The notes below the pieces were generated by a model, which saw nothing but the letters and a program-made list of their open reading frames with translations, did no database searches and had not been told where the DNA came from. From NCBI GenBank assembly GCA_017590115.1, contig JAGGNK010008670.1, forward strand, positions 2,480,001-2,544,000: a DNA stretch of 64,000 bases. The letters run 5' to 3'. Shown one piece after another: positions 1 through 41,965 of the stretch; within the stretch, counting starts at the first letter, position 1, and each line of letters starts with the position of its first letter. This stretch comes from Montifringilla adamsi (Eukaryota; Chordata; Aves; Passeriformes; Passeridae). Position numbers and translations under genes: made by a program.

Positions 1-200
1 ACAAAAACTGGAAGCAACAGTTGGAAATAATTTAGCAAAAATTAAACCTGAAGGTTAACAAGAGTGAAAACAGAGGTAGCAGGAATATTGGACCTCTCAG
101 GATAAGTTTAGTTGGCTAAAAGGTGCTGAATTAAAAAGAAAGAGGGCTTTTTAGTCCCTTCTGAAAGACCAAGGTGACAGGATATCGATATGAATATTAG

Positions 201-1110
201 TCAGAAAGTCACCCTGATTAAATCCCACTGCTCTCCTACGAGAGCCCCATAATTGCCTAAGCTGCTGCTTCAATAAGGCACTATTTGCTTATTTTTCTAT
301 AGGATTTACAGCTTTAGTGACACCATAATTACAGCAAAGATACACAAGTCACTTAAATTACCACAGCAATTAAGCCAGACTAATGTGCCACAATTATTTC
401 CTCCAAGACAAACAGTAACTTCCCTAGGATCCTTTATTCCTTTGTAACATATTGTCCAATGCTTTAATTCTCTGTTTGCTTTCTCTGTGTCAACAATGCT
501 TTGGAAGTGGCAGCTAAAATTCCAAAAGTGGAGGCAGCAAATGTCACATGTAGAATTGCTCAGGGATGAGCAGGACCTGAGTGTTCTGTGCCTGGAGCCT
601 CAGGCCTGCAGCTCCATAGCTCTAGCCATGAAAAACAATTATTCAGGTCACAAAGGCTGCATTTACCTCCAGACAGTTCCTGTTTTCACTAATAAGAACT
701 CTGGCTATGCAAAAACCTCATTACAAAAGAACAGCATCAAGGCAATATCCCAAAGTTCCTGTGTCTAATGGATGGAGGACTGAAATGACACAAGGTTACA
801 TAAAATACTGATTCACTTCTCAGTTACAGTCTTTTGTGAGTTTTGTGTGCAAATAATCTTTCTGTTTGGATGGTTTAGCATCAAAATAAATTATTGCATT
901 TCTTCAGTTTCACAAGTACCCCTTCAGTTACTGCCAAAAAATAAATTTGGGACTGAAATACATGTATATATATTTTGTAGATAACATTTGCTATAAATTT
1001 CCAGTGTGAGAGTATCTGCGTGAGCTGTGAGATTTATTGTAGTGATTTCTGTTGCAGTGCCTTGCAAAACAGAGGAAAACAGTTCATATTTAAAACACAG
1101 TAACGATGGT
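201..1110. repeat. Intron segment duplicated at 41032-41965
   Basis: Non-coding intron sequence downstream of coding exon 36. It aligns in the same orientation with 41032-41965 at a nearly constant offset of about 40,831 bases. It shares long runs around 271-400, 490-570 and 700-800, with scattered substitutions and small indels. No exon is visible here. Confidence 0.85.
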
Positions 1111-1673
1111 GATATTCCTTTTCCTACCAAATTCTTGTCTACTCCACTGGGTGTGCACAAGGTCTTGGCAGGGGTGGCTCCAGTGAGAAACTTCTGGAGC
1201 TTCCTCGTTTCTGATGGAGCCAAGAGGGACCTGCCCTTGGCTGAACCCATCAGCAGCACTGAGTGACTTTGGGATAACAGGAATAAGAAGGAAAATAGCT
1301 CCCAACAGCAACTGGAGCTGTTCAAACTTCAGGCCCAAAGCATGAGCATTGTGAGAAGAGAAGGGCGGGCAAGCAAGCAAGGAGGATGAAACTTCATCAT
1401 TCAAGCTATTAATTGGACAGTTAAGTCCTATGTGCAAATAGAATAAAACTTATAAAAATGTGAGATCTCATGACCAAACCCTCTTTTGCTCCCATCTTGG
1501 AGCCATCCAGGCAGAGCCATGGCTGTGGCTCTGGTGCTGCCAGGGTGTGGCCTTGGAAGGCACTTCAATAAATACCCACTTTTATTACTCCTAACTCCAT
1601 CTAGCCTCTGGTCCAGCTCCTTCAGGCATCAGAACATATCCTGGAGGCAGCATGGAACATGCAAAGCACTTAC

Positions 1674-31512
<29,839 letters not shown>

Positions 31513-31714
31513 CTAGAAACCCAGAGAAACTCCATCAGTCAAAGTGAAACACAAGGAACAGCTGTAAATTACATTTCCAGTTTGTAAACGTTGCTAATTT
31601 AATGAATTGTTCTGGTTTTAAGCCACATCACCTAATCCTGAGGCTTAAATAAAACTCTCCTTAAAGACTAAGCGCAAATTATTTCAGGATAATTCACCCA
31701 GTGCAGATTATGAA

Positions 31715-31800
31715 ATTATTACACTGACAAATGTATTTTGGTCCCAAATATTTAAGTATTATTACACTGACAAATGTATTTTGGTACCAAATGTATTTTG
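31715..31800. repeat. 43-bp tandem duplication
   Basis: ATTATTACACTGACAAATG followed by TATTTTGG occurs at 31715 and 31758. It lies in the intron upstream of coding exon 1. The equivalent place in the 46.6-kb copy has only one unit, so this expanded after the copies separated or was lost there. Confidence 0.8.
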
Positions 31801-32254
31801 CTATAATGTATTATATCACTTAACACAGAACAATTTGCTCCTGAAATTAACCATAGTTTCCCACAGGTCACTAAAATTCCTGAAACAGAAAACAAATAAA
31901 ATCTTCTTCCTCTTTTTTTAACTTCTCTAAACTTTCTTCTCTCCTTTAGAGCAAACACAAGGTTATTCATTTAAAAAGGAGGAATTTGATTTGTTAAAAA
32001 ATATACTTGAGAAAAGCTGGAATAAACTCTGAGGGCGTGTCCAGGACACGTGGAGAAGGCAAGACAGAGATAAATTGCTTTTCTGTACAGTGGCAGAGCA
32101 GATTGTGTACAAGCTCATGGCACAGTGGTTGCTGCTGGAATCACAACTGAAATATGGGAAATAACTCAACGGAGTCAGTGCCTTAAAAAGCTGTGGAAAA
32201 CACGAGGTTTTCCCAAATTCCTTTTTTGTATTTTTGGTGAGAAAGGTGTGCAGT

Positions 32255-32485
32255 GCCAAGGGGGCTGTGCTGGCTCAGAGAACAACCCAGAGCCATCAAC
32301 ACTGAACTGTGCACCAACAATCAAACTGATTAAAACTAATCAAAACTAATTAAAACTAACTAAAATTAATCTCAGCAGCCAGATCTATACACACTGGCAG
32401 CTACCACTGCATTTAACTTGTGGTTAAGGGCATTTAACCTCATCAAACTGAGTTAAATACAGAGAAATTGGTTCTTCTTAGTTAA
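32255..32485. repeat. Conserved block upstream of exon 1, duplicated at 47161-47385
   Basis: Within the leader intron. Both copies share GTGCTGGCTCAGAGAACAAC and ATCTATACACACTGGCAGC with few differences, including an internal AT-rich ACTAATTAAAACTAA array that differs in copy number. Confidence 0.88.
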
Positions 32486-33021
32486 GGAAGCGTGGGAGCA
32501 CGTGTGCATTGCACTGGCACATCAAAACAATTTCATAGGTTTTATTAGTGACCCACAGAAGTGAAAAATACTTTAAAATGAACTATTTTGTGTGTGAAAT
32601 AACAGTTTAAATCATTGTGTGCACCTGTTGCCATTTTTAACCCATTACCCTCCCTCCATCAAAACCTAAAATCCCCTTTTGCTGGGTTGCCCCAGATGGT
32701 ATCATCCTAAAACTTAAAAACCCTAATGTTCATTTTTCTGAAAAGCAGGATTTTATTCAAGTTCTTATCATTAAAGCCTCCTATCTCATTGAATTTCAGT
32801 TCTTTCTTCTCCTGGTCTCCCTCCAAACCCTAAAACACTGGAAATAAATCCTTATAATTTATAAATCTAAGTTCTGTTGTGTGATGAGCATTCACCAGAG
32901 AGGCAAAGCTCTCCAGAACATTGGAATAAATAATATGCAATATAATAGATATTTAAACAACATAAAATATAATAATATATATTTAAACAAAATCTATATT
33001 TAAACAAAATGAAAGCCTTAC

Positions 33022-33060
33022 CTTAACGTTTCTGTGTTTCCTTCATTTGCTGCTCCTGAC
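33022..33060 (-). other. MGAM: MGAM 5' untranslated exon 1 (predicted)
   Basis: The donor is seen (CGTTAAG then GTAAGG, ending at 33022). The upstream limit near 33060 is inferred as 25-30 bp downstream of the ATAAAG box. The family characteristically has a non-coding first exon, with the ATG at the very start of exon 2, as found here. The exon contains an upstream ATG at 33046 opening a seven-codon ORF that ends in TAA at the exon's end. Confidence 0.55.
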
Positions 33061-33079
33061 TGTGAAGTTCAACATCAAA

Positions 33080-33145
33080 CCTGGGGCTTTATGAGCTGCT
33101 GTTATCAGTTCTCAGCTGTGTTTGCAAAGCCCTGGGCCAATGGCA
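33080..33145 (-). promoter_or_regulatory. Probable MGAM core promoter
   Basis: On the minus strand, in order towards the gene: an inverted CCAAT box (33137-33141), an overlapping forkhead-like TGTTTGC / HNF4-like CTTTGCA region (33119-33127), a GATA site TGATAA (33102-33107) and a TATA/CDX-like CATAAAG (33087-33093). GATA, HNF and CDX2 factors are established regulators of the related sucrase-isomaltase promoter in intestine. The motifs are seen; their use here is inferred from position about 30-80 bp upstream of a well-defined leader exon. Confidence 0.5.
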
Positions 33146-34950
33146 GGCACAGCAGAATTACAGGCAGATTACAGACACTCTTTGGACTAAACACTCTTTG
33201 GACTTCAATATGAAGCATCAGGTTCTGCAAAGGAGTGAAAAGCAGCCATGAAGTGCCAATCAGCTCATCCAGTTGCATGACTGGGTTTTTATTTAATCTG
33301 TTCTTTTTCCATATCTTTGTTACTTTAACCTTCATGGAGCCCTCATGTTCCTCATGTATTATTTCTGTTTAATCACCACAAGAAGTCATTAAACATTCTC
33401 AAATGAGGGAAAGAGCTGTTGAACATGTTGCAGGGGAGAATCAAATTTATGACCATTAAAATTTTTATTGGAATTAACTATAAAAGATTAATCTTAAATC
33501 AATATAAACAGATTTCAGGGGATAGCACTAATAAATGTCAAAAGCAGATGAAAAAGATGAAAGATTAACACAGAAGTGTTATACTTTTATAGCAAAGAGG
33601 CTTCAATCATAACCTTAATATGAATGCTTCACACCTAACTGGTTGTTTTCTTTTTCTTGCAAATGATAGGTGGGATTCTAAGATTAAACCTGCATTTTCC
33701 ACAGGAAAGCTTTCAATTCATATTATTAAAGTATTTGCAAGTGATTTTTCAGTAACAAAGAAATGGCTGAGAAGTACCACTTGTATTTTTTGTACTGTTT
33801 TTTTTACTCCAATTCCTCCATCCCTCACTCTGCCTGTGGAGCCCCAGGAATGAGAAATTTGGAATATTTCCTGATGAATCACAGAGGGAATGGGACCCTT
33901 TTCCTTAGTCAGCACTTAAAGGAAGGAAAACCAACGGCACACACAGAGCACTGGGCCTTTTCCTTTCTTTTCCTTTCTTTTCCTTTTTCCTTTCCTTTCC
34001 TTGCCTTGCCTTGCCTTTCCACCTCCCCAGGGACTCAGGTGAACAGACGAAGTTTCCAAACAAACCTCACCCCTCCTTTCCATGGGAACAACCCCTAAGT
34101 CCAAGAAAAAGCTGGAAATATTGCTACAAATTGCTAGATATGTTCCTTTATGAGTGTCTATGAAAATACCAAAACGGTTCGGTGTGGATTATGAGGATGA
34201 CAACGGCTGGGGAAGCCTGAGGGGGTTGTTTGGTGGATATTTGTTTTTTAAAGTTTATTTATTTCATTTGACTGTTCCAGGAAAGCCCTGGGCCCAGCAC
34301 AGCATATTCCAGGGGTTCCATTTAACAATCTCCCTGCCATCAATAAAACCATTTGCCTAAGTGCCTCCCTGAAGTGGCAGTGCCACCGAGCTCTGTTATC
34401 CATCACCCGGGGAACGCTTCCCTGCCGCTCCAGAGCTCACAGCCAGAAACACCCAGCTCTCCAGGGAGGGTTTCCCAGCAGCTTCCCAGCCGAGGGAGCT
34501 TTGTTACTCCACAGGGGAGATCAGGGCAAGGTGTGAGATAAAGCTCCAAGGGGGAGGAATGGGGAAGGCTCCTCAGCCAGGGACACTGAGAGGCCATAAA
34601 GACAATGAGAACTCCATTAAGTGAGGAGCTGGAGCAGCATGGTCTCTGCTGGATCCTGCTTTGGTTTCCAGGAATTCAGAGCTGATTCCTTTCTGACCAA
34701 AAGCTGGGAAGAAGAAGAATTGTTGGAAACCCAGGGGTACAGGCTGGGCTGGAGAGAATGGCACAGGAAAGCAATCTAGGAAATGAGGTACCGTTAAAAA
34801 TGCAGTAATTTAAAAAGAGACATTTATCTCTGCTTTGGACAGGTCCATTTTTAATTAAATCACACACAACTTGCAAAGCTCGTTAGCTGGGCCGAGTGAG
34901 CTCCCTGACATTCCTTCAGTCAGCAGGGCTAAAAATTGGAGTTTCAGCTA
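33146..34950. other. Upstream non-coding sequence, including a TTTCC microsatellite
   Basis: No exon recognised. A (CCTTT)n/(TTTCC)n microsatellite occupies about 33954-34022 and decays into CCTTG repeats. HNF1-like half sites (GATTAATC near 33487) are visible but unproven. Confidence 0.6.
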
Positions 34951-34962
34951 CAGGACCATGCT

Positions 34963-35087
34963 AGGAAATAGAAATGGCTTATGCTTTGTCTACAGTTTAA
35001 TAAGGGAAATAGAAATGGCTTATGCTTTGTCTACAGTTTAATAAGGGAAATAGAAATGGCTTATGCTTTGTCTACAGTTTAATAAGA
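34963..35087. repeat. Three tandem copies of a 41-bp unit
   Basis: GGAAATAGAAATGGCTTATG followed by CTTTGTCTACAGTTTAATAA starts at 34964, 35005 and 35046, exactly 41 bp apart, nearly without substitutions. Recent local triplication. Confidence 0.95.
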
Positions 35088-38000
35088 GTTGCTTTTTCAC
35101 TGTTTTGGTGTCAAATATTAAATATAAGTTAGAGCTACAGCCCTTAATTTCTGTAAGAGACTGTTGGCACATTTCCAGTCCAGCCAGGACCTTAATTGTT
35201 ACCATGGAAGGATGTCTGGCACAGATCCAGCAGGAACACACTCCTGTCATCCCCACATTCCTCCTTTGCATGGCTGAACCCACCCTGCCATCCCACTTCT
35301 CCAAACTGGGAGCTCTCCAGGCTAGCTCTGGCCACATCCAAGCAAGAATAAAGGCTGAGCTGTTTTTAGAGGCTTGGAGTCTCCTCCAGACATTCAGCTG
35401 AGGAAGGCAAGGAGCTGTGAAGCCTCACCAAGGCACTGAAAACAGAATTTCCCCCAAAGAGACTCTGGAGAGAACGAATTTGGATTCATCCCATGTTGTG
35501 TCATTTTCCCAAAGCACATCACAATTCAAGATCAGATGCTGTGAGCTCCGACTCAGACAAAAGCAGTTTTCATTTTATAGTAATTGACAACCAAAATATT
35601 TTGATTTTGTTTACCAAACAGACGGAGAAATAATATCAACTGAGTCATTTCATTGCTGTGGAAAAGCAGAACATATTTGAAGTTCATTTTCGAAGTATGT
35701 GCAGTTCTTCTCAAAGAAATTCAAATAGACATTCTGTAGAAATGATTTTTATAGATAAATATGTTTCTTTATGTCTAAACAATGGATCTTTATTCTCATT
35801 CCAATACCACTTTTGATCCAACAAAGTATGGCAGAGGTGATGAACATTAAAATTTAATGCCAGTGGTATTTATGAATTTTTATTAGGTGAAATTAGAGGC
35901 CAGTGGTAATTAGACACCAGTGATCATTATAATGATGACAAAGGTAAGAATTCCAATGGATCTACGGTGCACAGAAAGAGGAATAAATTTTGCAGTTCTC
36001 AGTGCAAATGAGGAAATGACTTGCTGGGAGTCTCTAAAACACAAAAATAATTACTGGAAGTCAGTGGAGAACACACTGCTCAGGTGATGACTCAGTGGGT
36101 AAGACCTGAAATCAGAGTAAAAATGTTATAACAATACTCCTAAAAAACCCCAAACCCTCTCATTCTTATTTTAATTGCTGCTGAACATAAAAAGCACGAA
36201 GCGAGAAGGCGTCAGATGTAGAAGGAACAAGTGTCAGGATGGTTTGAACCATAATCATGAATATAAATCACTTGATTATGTCTGAAAATTAATAACTGCT
36301 GCTGCTCAAGATAGCAAAGGGTAGCTCTTAGTACAGCCAAGTCTTATGTATTGCCAATATTTATTATCTACCTTCTCAACTGACAAAGAAATTACAAGAT
36401 TGCACAAAAAAAAGAGAATATTTTTCTTTTGGCCATTCATGCATAAATATGTGGAAATATCGAAATGTGCCTGGCATTATTACTTGATCAAAATCTATCA
36501 TCTGCTTTTTGATTTTTTTTTTTTCCTTAAAGCTGTAATAAGAGATCATCAGGGATATTCCAGAATGGAAATATCCTACAAGCAGGAGATTTGAACCTGG
36601 CGTTTGTAGCTGACAATGTTCACTCCAGGATCGAGTTCACTGCCTGTAAATGAAGGGGAAAAGGACAATTAATATTTGCTTCCAGCTAATTGCTGGCTCC
36701 ACATAATGCACCAAGCTGAAAGTGACTCTCAGCTGCATCCCCCCAGCTCTGCTTTGGGCAAAATGGAGAGAAAGGAATTCTTCATTTGCAGTTGGATGAA
36801 AACACCAACCACAGAAAAGCTGAAAAAAATCCCAAACAAGCAGAAAGACATTTAATAAATTAGCAATTATCCTTCCTCCTCTATATCTGAATTCACAATT
36901 TGTTGATTTTTCAGACCAAGTCCGCTGTGGGTGCTGGTTTTGGGGTCCTTTTGCTGGGAACAACTGTCAGGTTTTACTTTCAAATCATCCTTTTCTCAGC
37001 TTCTTCAGCTTTATGTGACTTTTTTTTCCATGTTCCTTCCTACCTGGAATGTAGCAGCAGACAGGAATTTCACTCCTGCTGGCAGACCTAGAAACAGCAG
37101 AAATATTTTCTACATGGGGATATATCAAGGTTAATATTCAAGTTAAATTTGAATAAAGTTTTGAATAAAAATATAGGTATTGCTTCCTATGAAACCTAAT
37201 TGGTGAAAAGTTGAAGAACTGGTTAAGAAAGGATGTATCGTGTCTTAAATCCCTTCAAAAATGTCCTTCCTTCTCCTTTGATTCCTTAAAAACAGGGGAA
37301 ATTCTTAAACCTCCCAAGGCATGTCATTAATTTTGTGCCTTCTAGAAATGCATAAATTCAAATGTGATGTGCTTAAGTAAAGCAGATACTCTTCAATAAT
37401 TCAAATATGGACAAATGAGAGTCTTGGATTTAAGAGCCCAAATCACCCCTCTGTATTTAGGTTGTCCAAAGACTGACTAATGTAAAATAAATATTGACAC
37501 AACCACCTCTCCATGCCAGTTTGGAGACACATATGCACAGACCACCAGGACACCCAGGAGTCTGCCAGCTCCAAAGATCCTTGAGTCATACATCAGGCAG
37601 GTCCAAAATAGCCTTGGATGGATTTTGTAATGCTAGTTAAGAAAAAAAAAACACCAATAAATTGGGGACACATAATTTCTTGGCTTGTAAATATGCATAT
37701 TTTTATGACCAGAAAAACCAGAAATTTTAGGGTTTTTTTTCAAATGAAGGTTAATATCTAGCTTAATAATTACAAAAATAATAATAATTAAAAGAAAGCA
37801 TTTTAAGGTGAAATTACAGATCTGCAATAATGACAACAACCTGAAAGGAATAAAAACCTCCAATTAGTAAATAACACTCAAATGCACCTTATAAAATCCT
37901 AACTTCCTTATCCACCATTCGTACCCTATTCCACTGAGTTTTTTCATGTTTTTACTGAACAAAAGCTGAAATGACAGATTATGCCCCAGCTTTTGGAGAG

Positions 38001-40540
38001 AGGAAAAGATAATTTTGAAAGGAGCTGCTTAATGAAATCAGGGCTTTGACCCTTTGCAGTTTTTTTGTCAGAGTTTTTCTGCTGCTCCCATGACTTTCCC
38101 TGTCCTTGCTACAGATGGTCCAACAGCCAATTCCTGAGTTCCTTGCTGCTCCTGAGCAGGAAACAAAGCAAAGCCACCGTTATTATCTCTTGATTCCTCG
38201 CCAGCTTTTTGCTTATTTAGACATGATATTGCTGGATATAATTCAGCTTTGCATTTCTTACCAGTAAAAAAATAATAGATGGCTATTTTAGGAAAACAAA
38301 AGGATTAAAGGCTTAGGAGCTTCGGGTGCATGTTCAATATTCAGATATTTGTAATAACAACTGAGAGATGCACACAACATCAGTGCCAAGAAAGTGATTT
38401 CCTTACACCTGTTTTTGTGTGGTAATTCAGGGAGCACTGCCCAGGAGGGCTGGGCAAGGGACACTGCTGAGGCAGAACCCAGCAGCCCATCCCAACACCA
38501 TCCAAGTTGTGGGCAAACTCAAAATTCACAGCTTTGACCTTCATTGCCACTGTCACCTCCATGGAATTTTAACTCTTACTTGTCGAGTCTTAAATTCTTT
38601 TTGTCAGGGTTGGGATTAAATGTGTGAGATGGTATTTCTTGTTGGGACTCAGATGTTTATTAGTTCTTACCCATGGCACAGTCTCACAAACCCTGAGCTC
38701 TGCAGCACTTCATTCCAACAAACTGAAAATGGAGTCCCATTTCTCTCTCTACAAGGCCTTTTAAGGACAAACTGTCCAATTAAGAAATGACACCTAAATT
38801 ATTTCTACTTTTAACCCAATAACCAACCACCCGTGCCCACAATGAGGACTTCTTATCCAATTACACAAAATCACCCAAACCCATGGAGAAGGAGGTGAAG
38901 AAGAAGGACCACCCTACAAAACCTCCAACTTGCTTTATATATATTATACTCTAAACCCTTAAACTCTGAGTTTTGCACCCTGTGATATCACACACTTCTA
39001 TCCAAACTGCACACCCACAATCCCAGTTCCATCATTCCATTTTGGAAGCCTTCTCCAGGGCCTCAGGTCAATGCAGAGTTCTCTTGGGGGTCAGAGCCTG
39101 GCAGCACAGAAAGTCTGAAATTCTCAGCAGCCAGGGTTCCTAGTGACCTCTCAACTGGCACCCAGGGGTAATTCTTGTATCACTGGGATGAAGGATTCCA
39201 ATCCTCTATCAAAAAATGTTCAACCATGCCATTAGATGCCACAAAACCTTACAGATTCTGATCACACTGGTTCCAAGCTTTTCTCTCCAAACACAACAGC
39301 TGGAAGATAGATTTGTTTGGGGGTTTTTAATGATATTTTTACAGTCTCTTGTAATTCAAGTGGGAGTGGGAATGAAGGCATCAAGGAGTGTCAGACTTTG
39401 AACAAAGGAGCAGCGAGGCTGTGGGTGTTGTTCATCACATCTCAGCAGTTCTGCTCCTAACTGGAAGGTTCTCCATAAGAGAGACACCTCCTCAATATTT
39501 GCACACATTTATTTATATAAACACACTTATGTACATTTATTTTAGCTGCCTTTAGGAGTCCTTGATCATGGAGACGCCCTGGTCAGGCTCGAACCATGAG
39601 GATGGAAATCCATGCAGAGATTTAGAACTGAGACTACCAAAATGTCACTTCAACAAATTATTTAAACACCTCCATTTATTTATTCTTTGATCATGGAGCA
39701 CGCAACACTAAAAGCAATAAACAGGGAGCTAAAAAGGAGAAAAGCTGATAAAAACTCTGGGGAAATCCTGGAAAAAATGTTTAATGCAAAGTGTCCCCAA
39801 GGTGTGACACGTCCCAGGGTACATCACCCATCAGCCCTCTGCTCGCAGCAAGAGGCCGAGGCACCAAGGACTGGTGTCAGGAGAGCCACAAGTCTTTATT
39901 AAACGGAGGGAACAATATCTTGGCAAATTGGGCAGCGCTGGAAGCACCACGATAACCCTGCATCTGCATTTTGAAGGCTTTCAGGGCCCGTGGAAGGTGT
40001 GTGCTGCGAGATAAAGCGGCTGGCTTTGAAAAGGAGACTTTAATCCATTAGATATTTGCCATCTAAATAGCTCCACTCTGCTAGACCTGAAGCTTTCCCT
40101 GCAACACAAGTGCTGTTTCCCGTTTTTGCATTTTCCCAGTTATCTTGTTTTACAGCTTTCTCCACTCCACTCCTTAGCCTACATTTAGGCAATTATTTCC
40201 CTTTCCTTTCAGCTGAAATACAATATCTGACGGTGGCAAACAGGCAGAGCACAGAAATTCCTGAGTCTCACTCCAGCATCTTATTACACTGCCCCATTTT
40301 CTCATTTGTTGTATAATTATGGGCAATTAGGGCCGAGCACCGAGGTCAGTTCTGTTTCTTGAGGTGTGTTTGCCATAAAATCTCCATTTTAGCCCTGCTG
40401 TAGCTCATTGAAATCCAAATGGCACAGAGGGGAAAATATGTAGAGTTTGATTCAGTGAAAGCAAAGTTAGAAGGGGCTTCCTTCAAGTGTCCAAATCCCA
40501 GAGCAGCCCCTTTGGGGGCATAAAACCATAACTGGGACTC
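35088..40540. other. Intergenic, no recognised gene
   Basis: AT-rich sequence with only short chance ORFs. I searched for C-terminal MGAM exons expected downstream of the degenerate copy and found no convincing match. An AATAAA on the minus strand near 39900 could be a decayed LTR or polyadenylation signal. Confidence 0.5.
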
Positions 40541-40542
40541 AC

Positions 40543-40652
40543 TCTTTACTTTCTGGTTGTGATTCCTGGAATATGGGTGAAACATATCCAGGGAAGACAT
40601 AGCTCATACTCTGAGTCTTTGAAGAAGCCACAGATATCATATCAACTCCTAT
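40543..40652 (-). pseudogene. Remnant of unit-2 GADICGFF...SRNHN exon
   Basis: After an ACTTTCAG acceptor it reads GVD, a five-base duplication (GATATGATAT) breaks the frame, then DICGFFKDSEYELC, a deletion and second shift, then HPYSRNHN. KDSEYELC resembles the QDAEYEMC of the human C-terminal unit, not the unit-1 exon. A GTGAGT donor remains at 40543. Confidence 0.85.
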
Positions 40653-40732
40653 CTGAAAGTTTAAAAATTATCTGATTGGAATAAATCATGTACAGAGCCA
40701 AGGTAAATCAGTGGAAGGTAATAACTCATTAT

Positions 40733-40770
40733 CTTATAAGATATTCCAGAGAGACTGAACTCCCTCACAC
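40733..40770 (-). pseudogene. Remnant of unit-2 MEFSLFGISYT exon
   Basis: After a TTCCTTCTAG acceptor the frame reads REFSLSGISYK, matching MEFSLFGISYT of MGAM. The expected donor GT is AT (AAG/ATAATG). Lies in the right order between the neighbouring remnants. Confidence 0.65.
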
Positions 40771-40901
40771 CTAGAAGGAAAAAGAATTCCTTACATTTTC
40801 CCTCCCTTTGGTGTCCTAATGCTCACATAGATAATGCACATTCAACAACTGACTGAATTTCTCAAATTATTAAATATATCACTCAATTCATGGGAGTTTA
40901 T

Positions 40902-41002
40902 GCTCCTTAGTTGCTCCACCAGGGATACAAACACCTTTCTCTGATGATGTGGATGCACTTCTGCTCCACTTCTTTGGAACAATCCCTTTGCATCCTGAAT
41001 CA
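40902..41002 (-). pseudogene. Possible remnant of the unit-2 acid/base exon
   Basis: An acceptor-like TTTTTTGCTGTAG precedes an open stretch that ends in WxEQLRS-like sequence, resembling the ...WDQLKKS end of the exon expected between GWSQ and MEFSL. It is about 100 bp where the family has about 135. The central HWLGDN motif is not readable. Weak on its own; supported by position between its expected neighbours. Confidence 0.35.
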
Positions 41003-41031
41003 CTACAGCAAAAAACCAAACACAAAACATG

Positions 41032-41965
41032 TCAGAAACTTGCCCTGGTTAAATCCCACTGCTCTCCAACAAGAGCCCCATAATTGCCTAAGCTGCTGCT
41101 TCAATAAGGCACTATTTGCTTATTTTTCTATAGGATTTACAGCTTTAGTGACACCATAATTACAGCAAAGATACACAAGTCACTTAAATTACCACAGCAA
41201 TTAAGCCAGACTAATGTGCCACAATTATTTCCTCCAAGACAAACTTTCCTAGGATCCTTTATTCCTTTGTTTGATGCCATCCAACATTTCCAGCCTCTGT
41301 TTGCTTTCCCTGTGTCAACAATGCTTTGGAAGTGGCAGCTAAAATTCCAAAAGTGGAGGCAGCAAATGTCACATGTAGGATTGCACTGGGATGAGCACAG
41401 CTCAAGAGTTTTGCTGTTGAGGTGGCATCTCTCTGCTTTAGCACTGAACCAAAATATCCATGGAAAGCAATTAATCATGTTAAAAAGCTTGAATTTACCT
41501 CCAAAAGGTTCCTGTATTCAGAGCTCTGGCTATGCAAAAACCTCATTACAAAAGAACAGCATCAAGGCAATATCCCCAAGTTTCTGTGCCTAACGGATGG
41601 AGGACTGAAGTGACACCAGGTTACATAAAATATTGATGCTCACTTTTCAGTTACAGGGTTTTATGTGTTTTGCATGCAAAAGGTCTTCCTGCTTGGAAGG
41701 TTTACTACCAGAATAAATTATTATTACAACGTGTCTTCGTTTGCACAAGTGCTTCTTCAGCTGGCAGCAAAGAATAACTTGGGAGCTGATGTATAGACAG
41801 TTTTTTAAAACTCACATTTTTCTCGAAAATTTAAGTGCAAAGATACCTACACAAGCTGTGTAGTTTATCACAGTGATTTCTGTTAGGGTACCTCTGCAAA
41901 CAGGAGGAGGTTTGTCACTGCAATTCAGTTCACACATAACACCTGGCAGAGATGGTAATATTCCT
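41032..41965. repeat. Duplicate of 201-1110 (intron of the pseudogene)
   Basis: Same-orientation partner of the left-edge intron segment, adjacent to the unit-2 pseudo-exons. Its position implies that the functional versions of those exons lie just left of window position 1. Confidence 0.85.

Noticed and set aside
1090..1325. Search for the HWLGDN (unit-2 acid/base) exon in 1-1673
   Set aside because: No translation of this interval on the minus strand contains the motif or its flanks; the ORFs here do not resemble GH31.
36590..36650. Possible late MGAM exon (GVNIVSYKRQ-like, after a TTTACAG acceptor)
   Set aside because: Only four residues resemble the expected GVDI segment and a stop follows soon. 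Not enough to call a remnant exon.
39780..40010. Minus-strand AATAAAGACTTGTGGCTCTC resembling an LTR R-U5 or mRNA 3' end
   Set aside because: I could not find matching TG...CA termini or target duplications, nor a coding region ending here.
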